Counted from the first letter of the stretch, positions 1 through 9,782 are shown. The stretch: DNA of 64,000 nucleotides from Aeromonas sp. FDAARGOS 1405 (GCF_019048265.1 NZ_CP077311.1:1264501-1328500), one strand, 5' to 3'. The notes: generated from the letters alone by a model not told the origin. Numbers and translations: made by a program.

Positions 1-1956
1 AATCCCAAGGCGCTGTTTGGCAGCCCCATCCTGTTCACCCTCTGGCTGGCCGCAGTCATGGCGACGGTGGAGTCCCTGCTGGGGCAGCCGCTCTCCGGCG
101 TCGCCCCTTCGCTGGCCTGGCAGCTGACTGCCTGGCTCTGGCTCACCCTCTGGTTTGCCAACTTTGCGGAAACCCTGGCCGAGGGGCGCGGCAAGGCTCG
201 CGCCGACAGCCTGAAAGCGGGCATGAGCCAGCTCAAGGCCCGTCGGGTGACCAATGCCAAAGATGGTCAGGGCGAGTGGGTACCCGCCACCAGCCTGATG
301 AAGGGGGATCTGGTGCTGGTACGCAGCGGCGAGATGATCCCGGCCGACGGCGAAGTGGTCGCTGGTATCGCCTCGGTCAACGAGGCCGCCATCACCGGCG
401 AATCCGCCCCCGTTATCCGCGAGTCGGGCACCGACCGCAGCGGCGTGACCGGCAACACGACGGTCGTCTCCGACGAGATCTGGGTGCGCGTCAGCAACAA
501 TCCGGGCGAAAGTACGCTGGACCGGATGATCGCACTGGTGGAAGGGGCCAAGCGCCAGAAGACCCCCAACGAGATGGCGCTCGACGCCCTGCTGGTGGGC
601 CTGACCCTGATCTTCCTGTTGGTGGTCGCCACCCTGCCCTGGTTCCTCGACTACAACGGCACCCAGGTCCCGCGTCTCTACCTGATCGCTCTCTTTATCA
701 CTCTGATCCCGACCACCATCGGCGGCCTGCTCTCCGCCATCGGTATTGCCGGCATGGATCGACTGGTGAAGCTGAACGTCATCGCCAAGTCTGGCCGTGC
801 CGTGGAAGCGGCCGGTGACGTGCGCACCCTGCTGCTGGACAAGACCGGCACCATCACCTTCGGCAACCGGATGGCCGATGAGTTGATCCCGGCACCGGGT
901 GTCGACCCTGCCCTGCTGGCACAAGCGGCCATGCTGGCCTCGCTGGGTGACAATACCCCGGAGGGCAAATCCATCCTGACTCTGGCCAGCAAAAGCATGG
1001 CCAAGCCGAGCCAGCTGGAGAGCGACAAGGTGATCCCTTTCAGCGCCGAGACCCGCCTAAGCGGACTGGATCGCAACGGTCATCAATATCGCAAGGGTGC
1101 GGTGGATGCAGTGTTGAACTACCTGAGCCTCGACCGCAAGGCGGTACCTGAGCTGGTGCTCAAGTCAGTCGACAGCATCGCCCGTCAGGGTGGCACTCCG
1201 CTGCTGGTCTGCACTCAGGAGAAACTGCTGGGGGTGGTCTACCTCAAGGACATCATCAAGCCCGGTATCAAGGCTCGCTTCCAGATCCTGCGCCACATGG
1301 GGATCCGCACAGTGATGATCACCGGTGACAACCCGAAAACCGCCGCCGCCATCGCCGCCGAAGCCGGGGTGGATGACTTCATCGCCGAAGCGACGCCGGA
1401 GAAGAAGCTCGCCTATATCCGTCAGGAGCAGGCCGATGGCCGTCTGGTCGCCATGTGCGGTGACGGTGCCAACGATGCGCCCGCGCTGGCGCAGGCTGAC
1501 GTGGGGCTGGCCATGAACGAGGGTACCCAGGCCGCCAAGGAGGCGGGCAATCTGGTGGATCTCGACTCCAACCCCACCAAGCTGCTGGACGTGGTGCTGG
1601 TCGGCAAACAGCTGCTGGTGACCCGCGGCGCCCTGACCACCTTCTCCATCGCCAACGACGTGGCCAAGTACTTTGCCATCCTGCCAGCCCTGTTCATCGC
1701 CGCCTACCCGCAACTGGGGGCACTGAACCTGATGCAGCTGGGCAGCCCGCAGAGCGCCATCCTGTCGGCCATCATCTTCAACGCCCTGATCATTGTGGCG
1801 CTGGTGCCGCTGGCACTGCGTGGTGTCGACCTGAAAGGCTCGGCCGCCAGTCTGCTGCGCCGCAACCTGTTGATCTACGGGGTCGGTGGTCTGCTGGTGC
1901 CTTTCATTGGCATCAAGCTGATCGATCTGGTCATTACCGGCCTGGGTCTGGTGTAA
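1..1956 (+). CDS. kdpB: KdpB, potassium-transporting P-type ATPase subunit B (5' end outside window)
   Basis: This is the ATP-hydrolysing subunit of the KdpFABC high-affinity potassium pump in the inner membrane. The reading frame is open from base 1, so the gene starts upstream; 651 residues are present against about 682 in E. coli, so roughly 30 N-terminal residues are missing. Visible P-type ATPase motifs are TGES in the actuator domain, the phosphorylated DKTGT at about 838-852, and GDGANDAP in the hinge. Hydrophobic segments flank the cytoplasmic domains. It is followed after 62 bp by kdpC and then kdpD and kdpE, so the usual kdp order is kept. Identification is by family motifs and context. 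Confidence 0.97.
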   Translation, partial: NPKALFGSPILFTLWLAAVMATVESLLGQPLSGVAPSLAWQLTAWLWLTLWFANFAETLAEGRGKARADSLKAGMSQLKARRVTNAKDGQGEWVPATSLMKGDLVLVRSGEMIPADGEVVAGIASVNEAAITGESAPVIRESGTDRSGVTGNTTVVSDEIWVRVSNNPGESTLDRMIALVEGAKRQKTPNEMALDALLVGLTLIFLLVVATLPWFLDYNGTQVPRLYLIALFITLIPTTIGGLLSAIGIAGMDRLVKLNVIAKSGRAVEAAGDVRTLLLDKTGTITFGNRMADELIPAPGVDPALLAQAAMLASLGDNTPEGKSILTLASKSMAKPSQLESDKVIPFSAETRLSGLDRNGHQYRKGAVDAVLNYLSLDRKAVPELVLKSVDSIARQGGTPLLVCTQEKLLGVVYLKDIIKPGIKARFQILRHMGIRTVMITGDNPKTAAAIAAEAGVDDFIAEATPEKKLAYIRQEQADGRLVAMCGDGANDAPALAQADVGLAMNEGTQAAKEAGNLVDLDSNPTKLLDVVLVGKQLLVTRGALTTFSIANDVAKYFAILPALFIAAYPQLGALNLMQLGSPQSAILSAIIFNALIIVALVPLALRGVDLKGSAASLLRRNLLIYGVGGLLVPFIGIKLIDLVITGLGLV

Positions 1957-2018
1957 CGACATAACCGGGATGCGGGGCAGACCCGCATCCCAAGCCATCC
2001 TTTTGGAGCAAGAGAATC

Positions 2019-2546
2019 ATGATAGCAATCAGAACCCTGTTGACCCTGACCCTGCTGCTGGGCGTGGGTTATCCGCTGGCGGTCACCGGGCTGGCCCAAC
2101 TGCTGTTCCCCTGGCAGGCCAACGGCAGCCAGCTCACCGACAGCAAGCAGCAACTGATCGGTAGCGCCCTGCTGGGGCAGAAATTCGAGCGGGCTGACTA
2201 CTTCCATCCCCGCCCCTCAGCCAGCGATTTCAACACCATAGGCGGCAGCGCCAGCAATCTGGGGATGAGCTCACCGCTGCGGGCAGAGTTCGCCGAACAG
2301 GCCGCCAAGGCACAGCCGGGAACCAGCTCCCCCGCCATGCTGACCCGCTCCGCCTCCGGCCTCGATCCCCACCTGCCGCTGGATGCGGTGCTGGCTCAGG
2401 TCGACCGCGTCGCCAAAGAACGTGGACTGGATCCCGCCCAACTGACGGAGCAGGTCAAGTCGGCCACACAAGCTGGTATCCTTGGCCCGCAGGTGGTCAA
2501 CATTCTCCAGCTGAATCTGCAACTGGATCATAAAAAGGGCGCCTGA
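2019..2546 (+). CDS. kdpC: KdpC, potassium-transporting ATPase subunit C
   Basis: This is the small accessory subunit of the Kdp potassium pump, 175 residues, with a single N-terminal membrane anchor (about residues 5-28) and a periplasmic domain. The typical KdpC stretch with YFHPRPSAS and a following GGSASNLG is present at about residues 61-80. The start is supported by a GGAGCAAGAGAA leader just upstream. The stop codon sits in the loop of a GC-rich hairpin (GGGCGCC/GGCGCCC, 2537-2554) that lacks a T-run, so it may partly separate expression of kdpC from kdpDE rather than terminate fully. Confidence 0.96.
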   Translation: MIAIRTLLTLTLLLGVGYPLAVTGLAQLLFPWQANGSQLTDSKQQLIGSALLGQKFERADYFHPRPSASDFNTIGGSASNLGMSSPLRAEFAEQAAKAQPGTSSPAMLTRSASGLDPHLPLDAVLAQVDRVAKERGLDPAQLTEQVKSATQAGILGPQVVNILQLNLQLDHKKGA

Positions 2547-2614
2547 TGGCGCCCATTCCGGTTTGGTGATGACCTCGATTTTCGAAACGGGCGGTTGGCT
2601 CGATAGGGATAACA

Positions 2615-2680
2615 ATGGCTGATGTAGCAAGCGCTGATGCCCTGCTGACGATTCTGATGCAGGAGCATGGGGATGCGTGA
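2615..2680 (+). other. 21-codon ORF upstream of kdpD, product of a local duplication
   Basis: A short ORF beginning with ATG encodes a peptide containing ADALLTILMQEH, which resembles ADALLASLEQEH at the start of KdpD immediately downstream. The DNA segments 2621-2672 and 2679-2730 match at about 37 of 52 positions, and the offset of 58 bp puts the two copies in different frames. The ORF's TGA (2678-2680) overlaps the first codons of kdpD. It could be a translated leader peptide coupled to kdpD, or simply a fossil of a tandem duplication that moved the kdpD start. No independent function is claimed. Confidence 0.4.
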
Positions 2681-5261
2681 TGAGGTAAGGGCCGACGCCC
2701 TGCTGGCGAGCCTGGAACAGGAGCACAAGGGCAAGCTGAAGGTGTTTCTCGGGGCCGCTCCCGGCGTGGGCAAGACCTACGCCATGCTGCAGGCGGTGCG
2801 GGAGCAGGCCAAAGAGGGGGTAGACATCCTGATCGGCGTGGTGGAGACCCACGGCCGGCAGGAGACCCTGGCTCTGCTCGACAAGCTCGCCATCATGCCG
2901 CGCAAGATCCACATGCACCGCCAGCAGCGACTGGAGGAGATGGATCTCGACGGCCTGCTCGCCCGCAAACCGGCCATCGCCGTGGTGGACGAACTGGCAC
3001 ACAGCAACGCCCCCGGCAGCCGCCACGAGAAGCGTTGGCAGGATGTAGAGGAGCTGCTCAACGCCGGGATCGACGTCTACACCACCCTCAACGTGCAGCA
3101 TCTGGAGAGTCTCAACGATCTGGTGTGGCAGCTGACCGGGGTCAGGGTGAAAGAGACTCTGCCAGATCAGGTGCTGCTGGAGGCCGACAGTCTGGTGCTG
3201 ATCGACCTGCCCCCCAAGGAGCTGCTCGACCGCCTCAAGGAGGGCAAGGTCTATGTGCCCCATCAGGCCAAGGCTGCGTTGCAATCCTTCTTCTCCCTCA
3301 ACAACCTCACCGCATTGCGGGAGCTGGCGATGCAGACTGCCGCCAGCCATGTGGAGGGCGATCTGCAACTGCAATGGCAGGCGGCGGGCAAGAGCACCTT
3401 GCCGCTGCGGGGCAAGCTGATGGTTTGCCTCGGTGACCTGCACGGCTCGGCGCTGGTGCGCTACGGCCACCGCTTTGCCCAGCGCCGCCAACTTCCCTGG
3501 CTGGTAGTGCATGTCGACAGCAATGGCTGCCGCTCGGCCGATGTGGAGCAGGCGCTGGCGCTCGCCTCCCACCTCGGTGCCAAGGTGCTGACCCTCTCCA
3601 GTCCGGCTGTCGCCAATACCCTGCTGGAAACTGCCGAGCAGCAGCAGGTCTCCCAACTGCTGCTTGGCAAACCTCACAAGGCGCCGTGGCGCCGCTCACT
3701 GGTGCAACACCTGCTCAAACAGGCACAGGGGCTGGAGATCACGCTGGTCGATACCGAGAAGCAGAAGCCCGAAGTGGGAATGCGCGTCCCGACCCCGAAG
3801 GATATACACCACAGCATGCTGGCAGTGGTGATCATGGGGATCACCTCGGCCGCCGCTTGGGGACTCTCCTACTGGCTACCGCCAGCAGCGTTGCCGCTCA
3901 TCTTCGTGCTGGGGGTGCTGGCGACTGCCCTCACCACCAGTCTGGTGCCCGCCACGCTGGCGGCTGTGCTGGGCTTTATCGCCCACAATCTACTCTTCAC
4001 CGCCCCCTACTTCTCCCTGAGCGTCGCCAACCACAGCGACCTGCTCACCCTGTTTGTGCTGCTTATCGTCGGCATGACGGCGGGACGGCTCGCCTCCCGC
4101 CAGCGGCAACAGCTGATCGGTCTGCGCGAGACCCAGCAGCTGGGCAATGCCCTGCTCTCCCTCAGTCAGGGGCTGGCCACCGCCAGCAGCCCGGAGGAGG
4201 TGCTCAGACAAGGTGCCCAGGCCATTTCGCTGGCGCTCGGCCAGCCGACCGTAGTCATCGACAAGGAGTTCAACGATCGGCTCGGCAACGAGAAACACAG
4301 GCCCGGGCAGACCGACAAGGCGGCCATCGACTGGTGTCTGGCCCAGAAGCAGAGCGCCGGGGCCCACACCGCCACCCTCAATGCTGCAGAGGCCCAGTAT
4401 CACCATCTCAGCGACGATCTGGTGATCGGCATAACGCTGGCCAATCCGCTCTCCTCCTCTGCCGAACATCAGCTGCAGGCGCTGCTCACCGATATACGCG
4501 CCGCACTGGCGCGGATCGACCTCAACGAACGGCTGGCCGACAGCCAGTTGCAGGCCGAGACCGACCGGATGCGGGCGGCCCTGCTCTCCTCGGTCTCCCA
4601 CGATTTGAAGACCCCGCTGGCGACCATCATGGGGGCTGGCAGCACCCTGCTGGAATATGGTGACCGGATCCCCGCCGATGATCGCAACGAGCTGCTCCAC
4701 TCGGTACAGGAGGAGGCGCGCCGCCTGCACAGCTATGTGCAGAATCTGCTGGATATGACCCGCATCGGCTCCCCCGACTTCCAGCTGAAACGGGACTGGG
4801 TCGATCTGGCGGATCTGGTGGAGAGCGCCCGCAAGCGGCTCGACTCCTCCTGGCGCCAGCACAAGCTGCTGGTCCATTTCGATCAGCATGTGCCCCAGCT
4901 CTATGTGCACGGCGCCCTGATCGAGCAGGTGCTGGTCAATATCCTCGACAACGCCTCCCGCTACTCGCCGGCAGGCACCCCCATCGAGTTCAAGGTGATG
5001 GTGGCCGAACCAGATCTCATCATCGACATCATCGATATCGGGGTCGGTATCGCCGAGTCGGATCGGGAGAAGATCTTCAACCTCTTCTACACCCAGCCGG
5101 TAGGCGATTGCGGCAGCCGTGGCACCGGGCTTGGCCTCGCCATTTCCCGCGCTATGATAGAGGCCCACGGCGGCAAGATTTGGGCTTTCTCCGGCCCCAA
5201 TGGCAACGGCACCTGCATGCGCATCTCCCTGCCGCTCGCCCTCAATTCACCGGAGGTCTGA
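2673..5261 (+). CDS. kdpD: KdpD, potassium-responsive sensor histidine kinase
   Basis: This is the membrane sensor kinase that controls kdp expression through KdpE. From the N terminus it has the KdpD domain with Walker A GAAPGVGKT and Walker B region VVDELAHSN, a Usp-like domain, four closely packed membrane segments (about 3810-4090), a GAF-like region, the phospho-acceptor histidine in SVSHDLKTPL (about residue 643), and an ATPase domain with NILDNASRYSP, DIGVGI and GTGLGLAIS. I chose ATG 2673 because AGGAG at 2661-2665 lies 7 nt before it; the ATG at 2667 is only 1 nt from that site. kdpE follows after 58 bp. Confidence 0.95.
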   Translation: MRDEVRADALLASLEQEHKGKLKVFLGAAPGVGKTYAMLQAVREQAKEGVDILIGVVETHGRQETLALLDKLAIMPRKIHMHRQQRLEEMDLDGLLARKPAIAVVDELAHSNAPGSRHEKRWQDVEELLNAGIDVYTTLNVQHLESLNDLVWQLTGVRVKETLPDQVLLEADSLVLIDLPPKELLDRLKEGKVYVPHQAKAALQSFFSLNNLTALRELAMQTAASHVEGDLQLQWQAAGKSTLPLRGKLMVCLGDLHGSALVRYGHRFAQRRQLPWLVVHVDSNGCRSADVEQALALASHLGAKVLTLSSPAVANTLLETAEQQQVSQLLLGKPHKAPWRRSLVQHLLKQAQGLEITLVDTEKQKPEVGMRVPTPKDIHHSMLAVVIMGITSAAAWGLSYWLPPAALPLIFVLGVLATALTTSLVPATLAAVLGFIAHNLLFTAPYFSLSVANHSDLLTLFVLLIVGMTAGRLASRQRQQLIGLRETQQLGNALLSLSQGLATASSPEEVLRQGAQAISLALGQPTVVIDKEFNDRLGNEKHRPGQTDKAAIDWCLAQKQSAGAHTATLNAAEAQYHHLSDDLVIGITLANPLSSSAEHQLQALLTDIRAALARIDLNERLADSQLQAETDRMRAALLSSVSHDLKTPLATIMGAGSTLLEYGDRIPADDRNELLHSVQEEARRLHSYVQNLLDMTRIGSPDFQLKRDWVDLADLVESARKRLDSSWRQHKLLVHFDQHVPQLYVHGALIEQVLVNILDNASRYSPAGTPIEFKVMVAEPDLIIDIIDIGVGIAESDREKIFNLFYTQPVGDCGSRGTGLGLAISRAMIEAHGGKIWAFSGPNGNGTCMRISLPLALNSPEV

Positions 5262-5319
5262 TGGCTGACCGCCTGATCGGGTCACTCAGCCCCTCCCACC
5301 ATTCGCCTCAGGAGGTTCG

Positions 5320-6003
5320 ATGGCGCACATTCTGGTCATAGATGATGAAGCGGCGATCCGTCGCTTTCTGCGGATCAGCCTGATTGCCGAGGGGCATCAG
5401 GTGAGTGAGGCGGTGGGGGTCAATGAAGGGCTGGAGCAGTATCGCCACCTCAACCCTGATCTGGTGATCCTCGATCTCGGTCTACCTGACGGCGATGGCA
5501 TTCAGGTGTTGCAGGCCATTCGCGAACACCACCCCAATCCGGTGCTGGTGTTGTCGGCCCGCGATTCGGAGCAGGAGAAGGTGCGGCTGCTGGATGCCGG
5601 CGCCAACGACTACATGAGCAAGCCGTTCGGCATCGGCGAGATGATGGCTCGCATTCGCGTGCTCTTGCGCCAACGAGCTGGCGTCAGCAGCGGCGAGCGG
5701 CGCCACTTCCCCCAATGCGGCCTGACGCTGGATATCAGCAGCCACAAGGTGACCATGAAGGAGGAGGAGATCCCCCTCTCCCGCAAGGAGTTCGCCCTGT
5801 TGCAGGCGCTGGTGTGCCACCCCGGCAAGCTGGTGATGCAGACCCAGCTGCTCAATGACATCTGGGGGCCGAGCCACAAGGAGGACACCCACTACCTGCG
5901 CATCGTCATCGCCAGCCTGCGCAAAAAGCTGGGGGATAACCCCCAGCAACCAACGCTTATCGAGACCGAATCTGGTATCGGCTACCGCTTTATCGGCAAC
6001 TGA
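5320..6003 (+). CDS. kdpE: KdpE, OmpR-family response regulator
   Basis: This 227-residue protein is the transcriptional partner of KdpD. The receiver domain has the acidic DD pair at residues 8-9, the phospho-acceptor Asp52 in LVILDLGLPDG and the conserved lysine in MSKPFG. A winged-helix OmpR/PhoB DNA-binding domain follows, ending in ETESGIGYRF. AGGAGG lies just upstream of the start. The stop codon is immediately followed by a parS-like site (6004-6019) and by the end of a convergent transporter gene, so the two genes are separated by only 4 bp. Confidence 0.96.
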   Translation: MAHILVIDDEAAIRRFLRISLIAEGHQVSEAVGVNEGLEQYRHLNPDLVILDLGLPDGDGIQVLQAIREHHPNPVLVLSARDSEQEKVRLLDAGANDYMSKPFGIGEMMARIRVLLRQRAGVSSGERRHFPQCGLTLDISSHKVTMKEEEIPLSRKEFALLQALVCHPGKLVMQTQLLNDIWGPSHKEDTHYLRIVIASLRKKLGDNPQQPTLIETESGIGYRFIGN

Positions 6004-6019
6004 CGTTTCACGTGGAACA
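6004..6019. promoter_or_regulatory. parS-like ParB binding site 1
   Basis: The 16-mer CGTTTCACGTGGAACA differs from the chromosomal parS form TGTTTCACGTGGAACA at one position. It fills the gap between kdpE and the convergent MFS gene and overlaps the last codons of the latter. Three more such sites lie at 8411, 12897 and 15431, and parA-parB are at 49.4-51.1 kb. Confidence 0.85.
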
Positions 6020-7135
6020 ACGCCCACTGCAAAGCAGCGCCAATAGACCGCAGCCACTCAGCAACAGGCCGAGATCCTGCAATCCGGCCGCCACCGCCAA
6101 CCCCAGACTGAGCAGCAGGTAGTAGCCAAGCCCGAACAGGGCGCCAGCACTGCCAGCTACCTCACGATAAGCCAGCAGCGCCTGACTCAGCACATTGGGG
6201 ATAGCCAGCCCGAAGGCCACCACGATTCCCATCATGGGCAACAGGAACCAGAGGCCGGCCTGACTCGCCCAGACCAGCAGCCCGGCGACCAGCGCCAGAG
6301 CGCAAGCCAGTCTGACCAGAGAGGACGGCAGCCACCCCCTCCCCAGCAGATGCTTGTTGAGCAGACTACCGAGCAGAGTCGCCAGCGCCAGCAAGATCCC
6401 CGAATAGCCAAACTCGCCGGTGCTCAATCCCAATCCGGCAAACAGGAACGGCGCCAGACTGTAGTAACCAAATAGCATGGTGTTGAACAGAGCGACCAGC
6501 ATGGCACTACGCCAGAGCCCGCCATCCTTCATCATCCGGCACGCCAGCGGCCAGAGTGCGACTTGCCGGGTGGTGGCCGGACGGGTTTCCGGCAGTTGCC
6601 AGCAGGCCACCAGCAGCAAGCCTACCGCCAGTATCAGCAGACCGCTGAACACCCCGAGATAGCCGAACCCGCTCGCCAGCTGACTGCCACTGAGCAGCCC
6701 CAGCACCGGACTGAGTGAGAGCACAATGCCCATCACCGAGAAGACCCGCGCCAGATCGCTCCCCTGATAGCTATCGCGCAGCATGGTCTGGGTCACCACG
6801 GATCCCACCGCAGCGCCAAAGGCCGAGATAACCCGGGCCAGCAGCAGGGTTTCAAACTGATTGGCCAGCAGCGCCAGCAGGGTGCCGACACCATAGGTGA
6901 GCAGACCCGCCAGCATGGCGGGACGCCGCCCAATCAGATCGCAGAGCCGTCCCCAGCAGACCACGCCCACCGCAAACGCCAGAAAATAGACCGACAGGGT
7001 CTGGGATGCCTGCCCCTCGCTCACCTGAAACTGGGTGGCGATGTGGGTCAGTACCGGGCTGTAGATGGTCTCCACAATTTGGGGAAACATCATCAATCCC
7101 ACCACCAGCCAGAGCGGTGGCAACTTGTTGTTCAT
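6008..7135 (-). CDS. MFS transporter, Bcr/CflA-type drug efflux
   Basis: A 375-residue polytopic inner-membrane protein with about twelve hydrophobic segments. The loop between segments 2 and 3 has the MFS signature GRLCDLIGRRPAML (about residues 61-74), and the N-terminal region with VETIYSPVLTHIATQFQVSEG is characteristic of the Bcr/CflA/Bmr branch, which exports drugs or small metabolites by proton antiport. The substrate cannot be deduced. The gene is divergent from an AraC-type regulator across 92 bp, which suggests local control. A GGAGGT ribosome binding site precedes the start. Confidence 0.88.
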   Translation of the reverse strand: MNNKLPPLWLVVGLMMFPQIVETIYSPVLTHIATQFQVSEGQASQTLSVYFLAFAVGVVCWGRLCDLIGRRPAMLAGLLTYGVGTLLALLANQFETLLLARVISAFGAAVGSVVTQTMLRDSYQGSDLARVFSVMGIVLSLSPVLGLLSGSQLASGFGYLGVFSGLLILAVGLLLVACWQLPETRPATTRQVALWPLACRMMKDGGLWRSAMLVALFNTMLFGYYSLAPFLFAGLGLSTGEFGYSGILLALATLLGSLLNKHLLGRGWLPSSLVRLACALALVAGLLVWASQAGLWFLLPMMGIVVAFGLAIPNVLSQALLAYREVAGSAGALFGLGYYLLLSLGLAVAAGLQDLGLLLSGCGLLALLCSGRCST

Positions 7136-7227
7136 GACAAACCTCCTTCACAAGAGGTCGCCATTCTAGAGAGATGCCGTCTGTCTGATTACAATAAGAA
7201 GGACTATAAACATCAAAAATCGGACAT

Positions 7228-8052
7228 ATGGCCTTTATTCTTCCCGATCACCCTTTTGACCCCGACCAGCTGACCGGCAGCGTGATCGGCATTGCCTCCG
7301 CCCTCGGCTGGCACGACTCGGGCCTACATCAACATCAGCGCCATCAGCTGCTGTTCGCCCAATCCGGCTGCATGACCATGGAGCTGGAAGGTCGGGTCTG
7401 CCTGCTGCCGCCTACCCGCGCCGCCTGGCTGCCTGCAGGCACCTCACACCGGATCTTGATGCGCGGTGTGGTGGCCTACCGCTCCCTCTACTTCCAGCCG
7501 CACCCCGAGTTGCCCGGCACGGTCGAAGTGCTGGCGGTCAATCCGCTGCTGCACGAACTGATCGAACGGATGGCGCTCTGGCCGTGGGACAAACCGCAAG
7601 AGCAGCAACAACGGACGGTGGCACTGTTTATGGAGGAGTTGGGGCAGGCACCGCGGGAGTCGTGGCAGTTGCCGCTGCCGACGGATCCCAGACTGGGCGA
7701 CTGGCTACAGCAGTTGAAACGGGGGGATGCCCTGCCCGATCGGCTCAACCGGCTGGCCGAGCGGGTGGGTGCCAGTGACAAGACCATTGGCCGCATCTTT
7801 ATGCGGGAGACCGGCATGAGCTATCAGGCGTGGCGTCAGCAGTGGCGGCTGTTGCGTGCCATGGAGCTGCTGGCAGAAAGCGAGCCCATCAGCCGGATTG
7901 CCGCTGCGCTGGAGTTCTCCAGCGACAGTGCCTTTATCAGCTTCTTCAAACAACATACGGGACAGACCCCCCTGCGCTATCTCAGCTCTCGGGGTGAGTC
8001 GCCACAGCCTGGCTCGCTTCCACCACCAGGGTATCCAGCGCCAGCGGTTTGA
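7228..8052 (+). CDS. AraC-family transcriptional regulator
   Basis: A 274-residue protein with an N-terminal cupin-like sensing region (HQHQRHQLLFAQSG, about residues 32-45) and a C-terminal pair of AraC helix-turn-helix motifs; the second contains ISRIAAALEFSSDSAFISFF followed by the usual TGQTPLRY. Cupin-type AraC proteins of this sort often control an adjacent exporter or catabolic gene. It is divergent from the MFS exporter, its most likely target by position. The 3' end overlaps a convergent small exported-protein gene by 71 bp. Confidence 0.9.
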   Translation: MAFILPDHPFDPDQLTGSVIGIASALGWHDSGLHQHQRHQLLFAQSGCMTMELEGRVCLLPPTRAAWLPAGTSHRILMRGVVAYRSLYFQPHPELPGTVEVLAVNPLLHELIERMALWPWDKPQEQQQRTVALFMEELGQAPRESWQLPLPTDPRLGDWLQQLKRGDALPDRLNRLAERVGASDKTIGRIFMRETGMSYQAWRQQWRLLRAMELLAESEPISRIAAALEFSSDSAFISFFKQHTGQTPLRYLSSRGESPQPGSLPPPGYPAPAV

Positions 8053-8215
8053 GATTGTGCAACGCATCCTTCACCACGGCGTGGGATGCCTGTTGCACCT
8101 CGCTCTGCACATCCTGCTCCAGCTGGGCACTCTCCAGCTCGGGCCGCGGGTTTTCGTTGGCCATCACGTTCAGGCTCAGGGCACTCACAATCAGGGTAGC
8201 GATCAGGCTTTTCAT
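7982..8215 (-). CDS. Small exported protein of unknown function
   Basis: A 77-residue protein with a clear signal peptide: MKSL, then a hydrophobic stretch, then the likely cleavage site MANE at about residues 18-21. The mature part is about 57 residues, acidic and polar, with no motif I recognise. A ribosome-binding-like GGAGCAAACCAG lies before the start. It converges on and overlaps the AraC-type regulator gene by 71 bp, which is unusual but possible; the signal peptide argues that this is the real coding frame in 8053-8215. Function unknown. Confidence 0.65.
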   Translation of the reverse strand: MKSLIATLIVSALSLNVMANENPRPELESAQLEQDVQSEVQQASHAVVKDALHNLKPLALDTLVVEASQAVATHPES

Positions 8216-8508
8216 CTGGTTTGCTCCGGTATGGTTGAGATGACCAGATAGCTATTTCAATAGTTGTGCCAATCCTCATGCAATTCATAACATGATGATT
8301 TTGTTTAAATTAACTATCTTGCGATACCAAATTGAGTCGCAAAATGCATCCCGCTCGATCATTTTTAAACCAACAGTTGGTGCTTTTAACCACGCTTGAT
8401 TTTTGCACCATGTTCCACGTGGAACGTCCCATCTTTTTGATCGACACCCGCTTTTAAACTGAGCTATGGTGCTACATCCCCGTAACTCAAATCTGGATCT
8501 GTCACTGA
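8216..8508. other. Intergenic region with a parS-like site
   Basis: This gap of 293 bp contains the likely minus-strand promoter of the small exported protein, an AT-rich stretch at about 8270-8330, the parS-like site at 8411-8426 and the promoter region of avtA. I see no further ORF or RNA gene. Confidence 0.6.
8411..8426. promoter_or_regulatory. parS-like ParB binding site 2
   Basis: The 16-mer TGTTCCACGTGGAACG is a near-perfect palindrome matching chromosomal parS except for the last base. It is intergenic, upstream of avtA. Confidence 0.88.
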
Positions 8509-9759
8509 ATGGAATTTTCCTTGTTCGGCGAGAAGTTCACTCGCCACGCCGGCATTACCCAACTCATGGATGACCTCAATCAGGGGCTGACCAATCCGGA
8601 CGCCATCATGCTGGGTGGCGGCAATCCGGCCCCCATCCCCGCCATGCTGGAGCGCTTTCAGGCCGAGGCCAAAACCCTGCTCGACAACGGCGAACTGGTG
8701 AAGGCGATGGCCAACTACGATGGCCCACAGGGCAAAGACAGGTTCACCAAAGCGCTGGCAGCCCTGCTCAGCAAGGAGCTGGGATGGGATATCTCGGCCC
8801 GCAATATCGCCCTGACCAATGGCAGTCAGAATGCCTTCTTCTACCTGTTCAACCTGCTGGCCGGCGAATTTGCCGATGGCCGCAAGAAGAAGGTGCTGTT
8901 CCCGCTCGCCCCCGAGTACATCGGCTATGCCGACTCGGCGCTGGCCGACGACTACTTCGTGGCCTACAAGCCCACCATTGAGAAGCTGCCCGATGGCCAG
9001 TTCAAATACCATGTGGATTTCGAGAGCCTGCAGGTGGGTGACGATATCGGGGTGATCTGCGTCTCCCGCCCGACCAATCCCACCGGCAACGTGCTGACCG
9101 ACGAAGAGATCGAACACCTCGATCAGATCGCCCGCGACAAGGGGATTCCGCTGCTGATCGACAACGCCTACGGCGTGCCCTTCCCGGGCATCATCTTCAG
9201 CGAGGCCAAGCCGTTCTGGAACGCCAATACCATCCTCTGCATGAGCCTCTCCAAGCTCGGCCTGCCGGGCACCCGCTGCGGCATCGTCATCGCCGACGAG
9301 AAGATCATTCAGGCCATCACCAACCTGAGCGGCATCATCAATCTGGCACCGGGCAGTCTGGGCCCCGCCATCACCATCCCGATGATCGAGAGCGGCGAGA
9401 TCATCGCCCTCAGCGAACAGGTGGTGAAGCCCTTCTATCAGCAGAAGGCGGAGCTGGCGGTGCAGCTGCTGCGCGAAGCGATCCCCGACCCGCGCTTCCA
9501 CATTCATAAACCGGAAGGCGCCCTCTTCCTCTGGCTCTGGTTTGAAGGCTTGCCGATCCACTGTCAGGAGCTCTATGAGCGACTGAAGGCGAAGAACCTG
9601 CTGATCGTGCCGGGTCACTACTTCTTCCCCGGCATTGATGACCCCGAGTGGCGCCACAGCCAGGAGTGCATTCGCCTCAACTACTCCCAGAGCGAGGAGC
9701 TGGTGCGTCGCGGCATCGCCATTCTGGCGGACGAGATCAACACCCTCTATGCTGGTTAA
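8509..9759 (+). CDS. avtA: AvtA, valine-pyruvate aminotransferase
   Basis: A 416-residue PLP-dependent class I/II aminotransferase. It closely follows E. coli AvtA along its length, including FSLFGEKFTRHAGITQLM at the N terminus, MLGGGNPAPIP, NYDGPQGK, LTNGSQNAFFYLFN, FPLAPEYIGYADS and the PLP-lysine region MSLSKLGLPGTRCG. AvtA makes valine from 2-oxoisovalerate with alanine as amino donor and also contributes to alanine synthesis. It is a single gene followed by a strong bidirectional terminator. Confidence 0.95.
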   Translation: MEFSLFGEKFTRHAGITQLMDDLNQGLTNPDAIMLGGGNPAPIPAMLERFQAEAKTLLDNGELVKAMANYDGPQGKDRFTKALAALLSKELGWDISARNIALTNGSQNAFFYLFNLLAGEFADGRKKKVLFPLAPEYIGYADSALADDYFVAYKPTIEKLPDGQFKYHVDFESLQVGDDIGVICVSRPTNPTGNVLTDEEIEHLDQIARDKGIPLLIDNAYGVPFPGIIFSEAKPFWNANTILCMSLSKLGLPGTRCGIVIADEKIIQAITNLSGIINLAPGSLGPAITIPMIESGEIIALSEQVVKPFYQQKAELAVQLLREAIPDPRFHIHKPEGALFLWLWFEGLPIHCQELYERLKAKNLLIVPGHYFFPGIDDPEWRHSQECIRLNYSQSEELVRRGIAILADEINTLYAG

Positions 9760-9782
9760 TCCAATCCGGCGATACAAAACAG

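Noticed and set aside
2537..2554. Hairpin at the end of kdpC as a full terminator
   Set aside because: The stem GGGCGCC/GGCGCCC is not followed by a T-run and kdpDE are probably co-transcribed.
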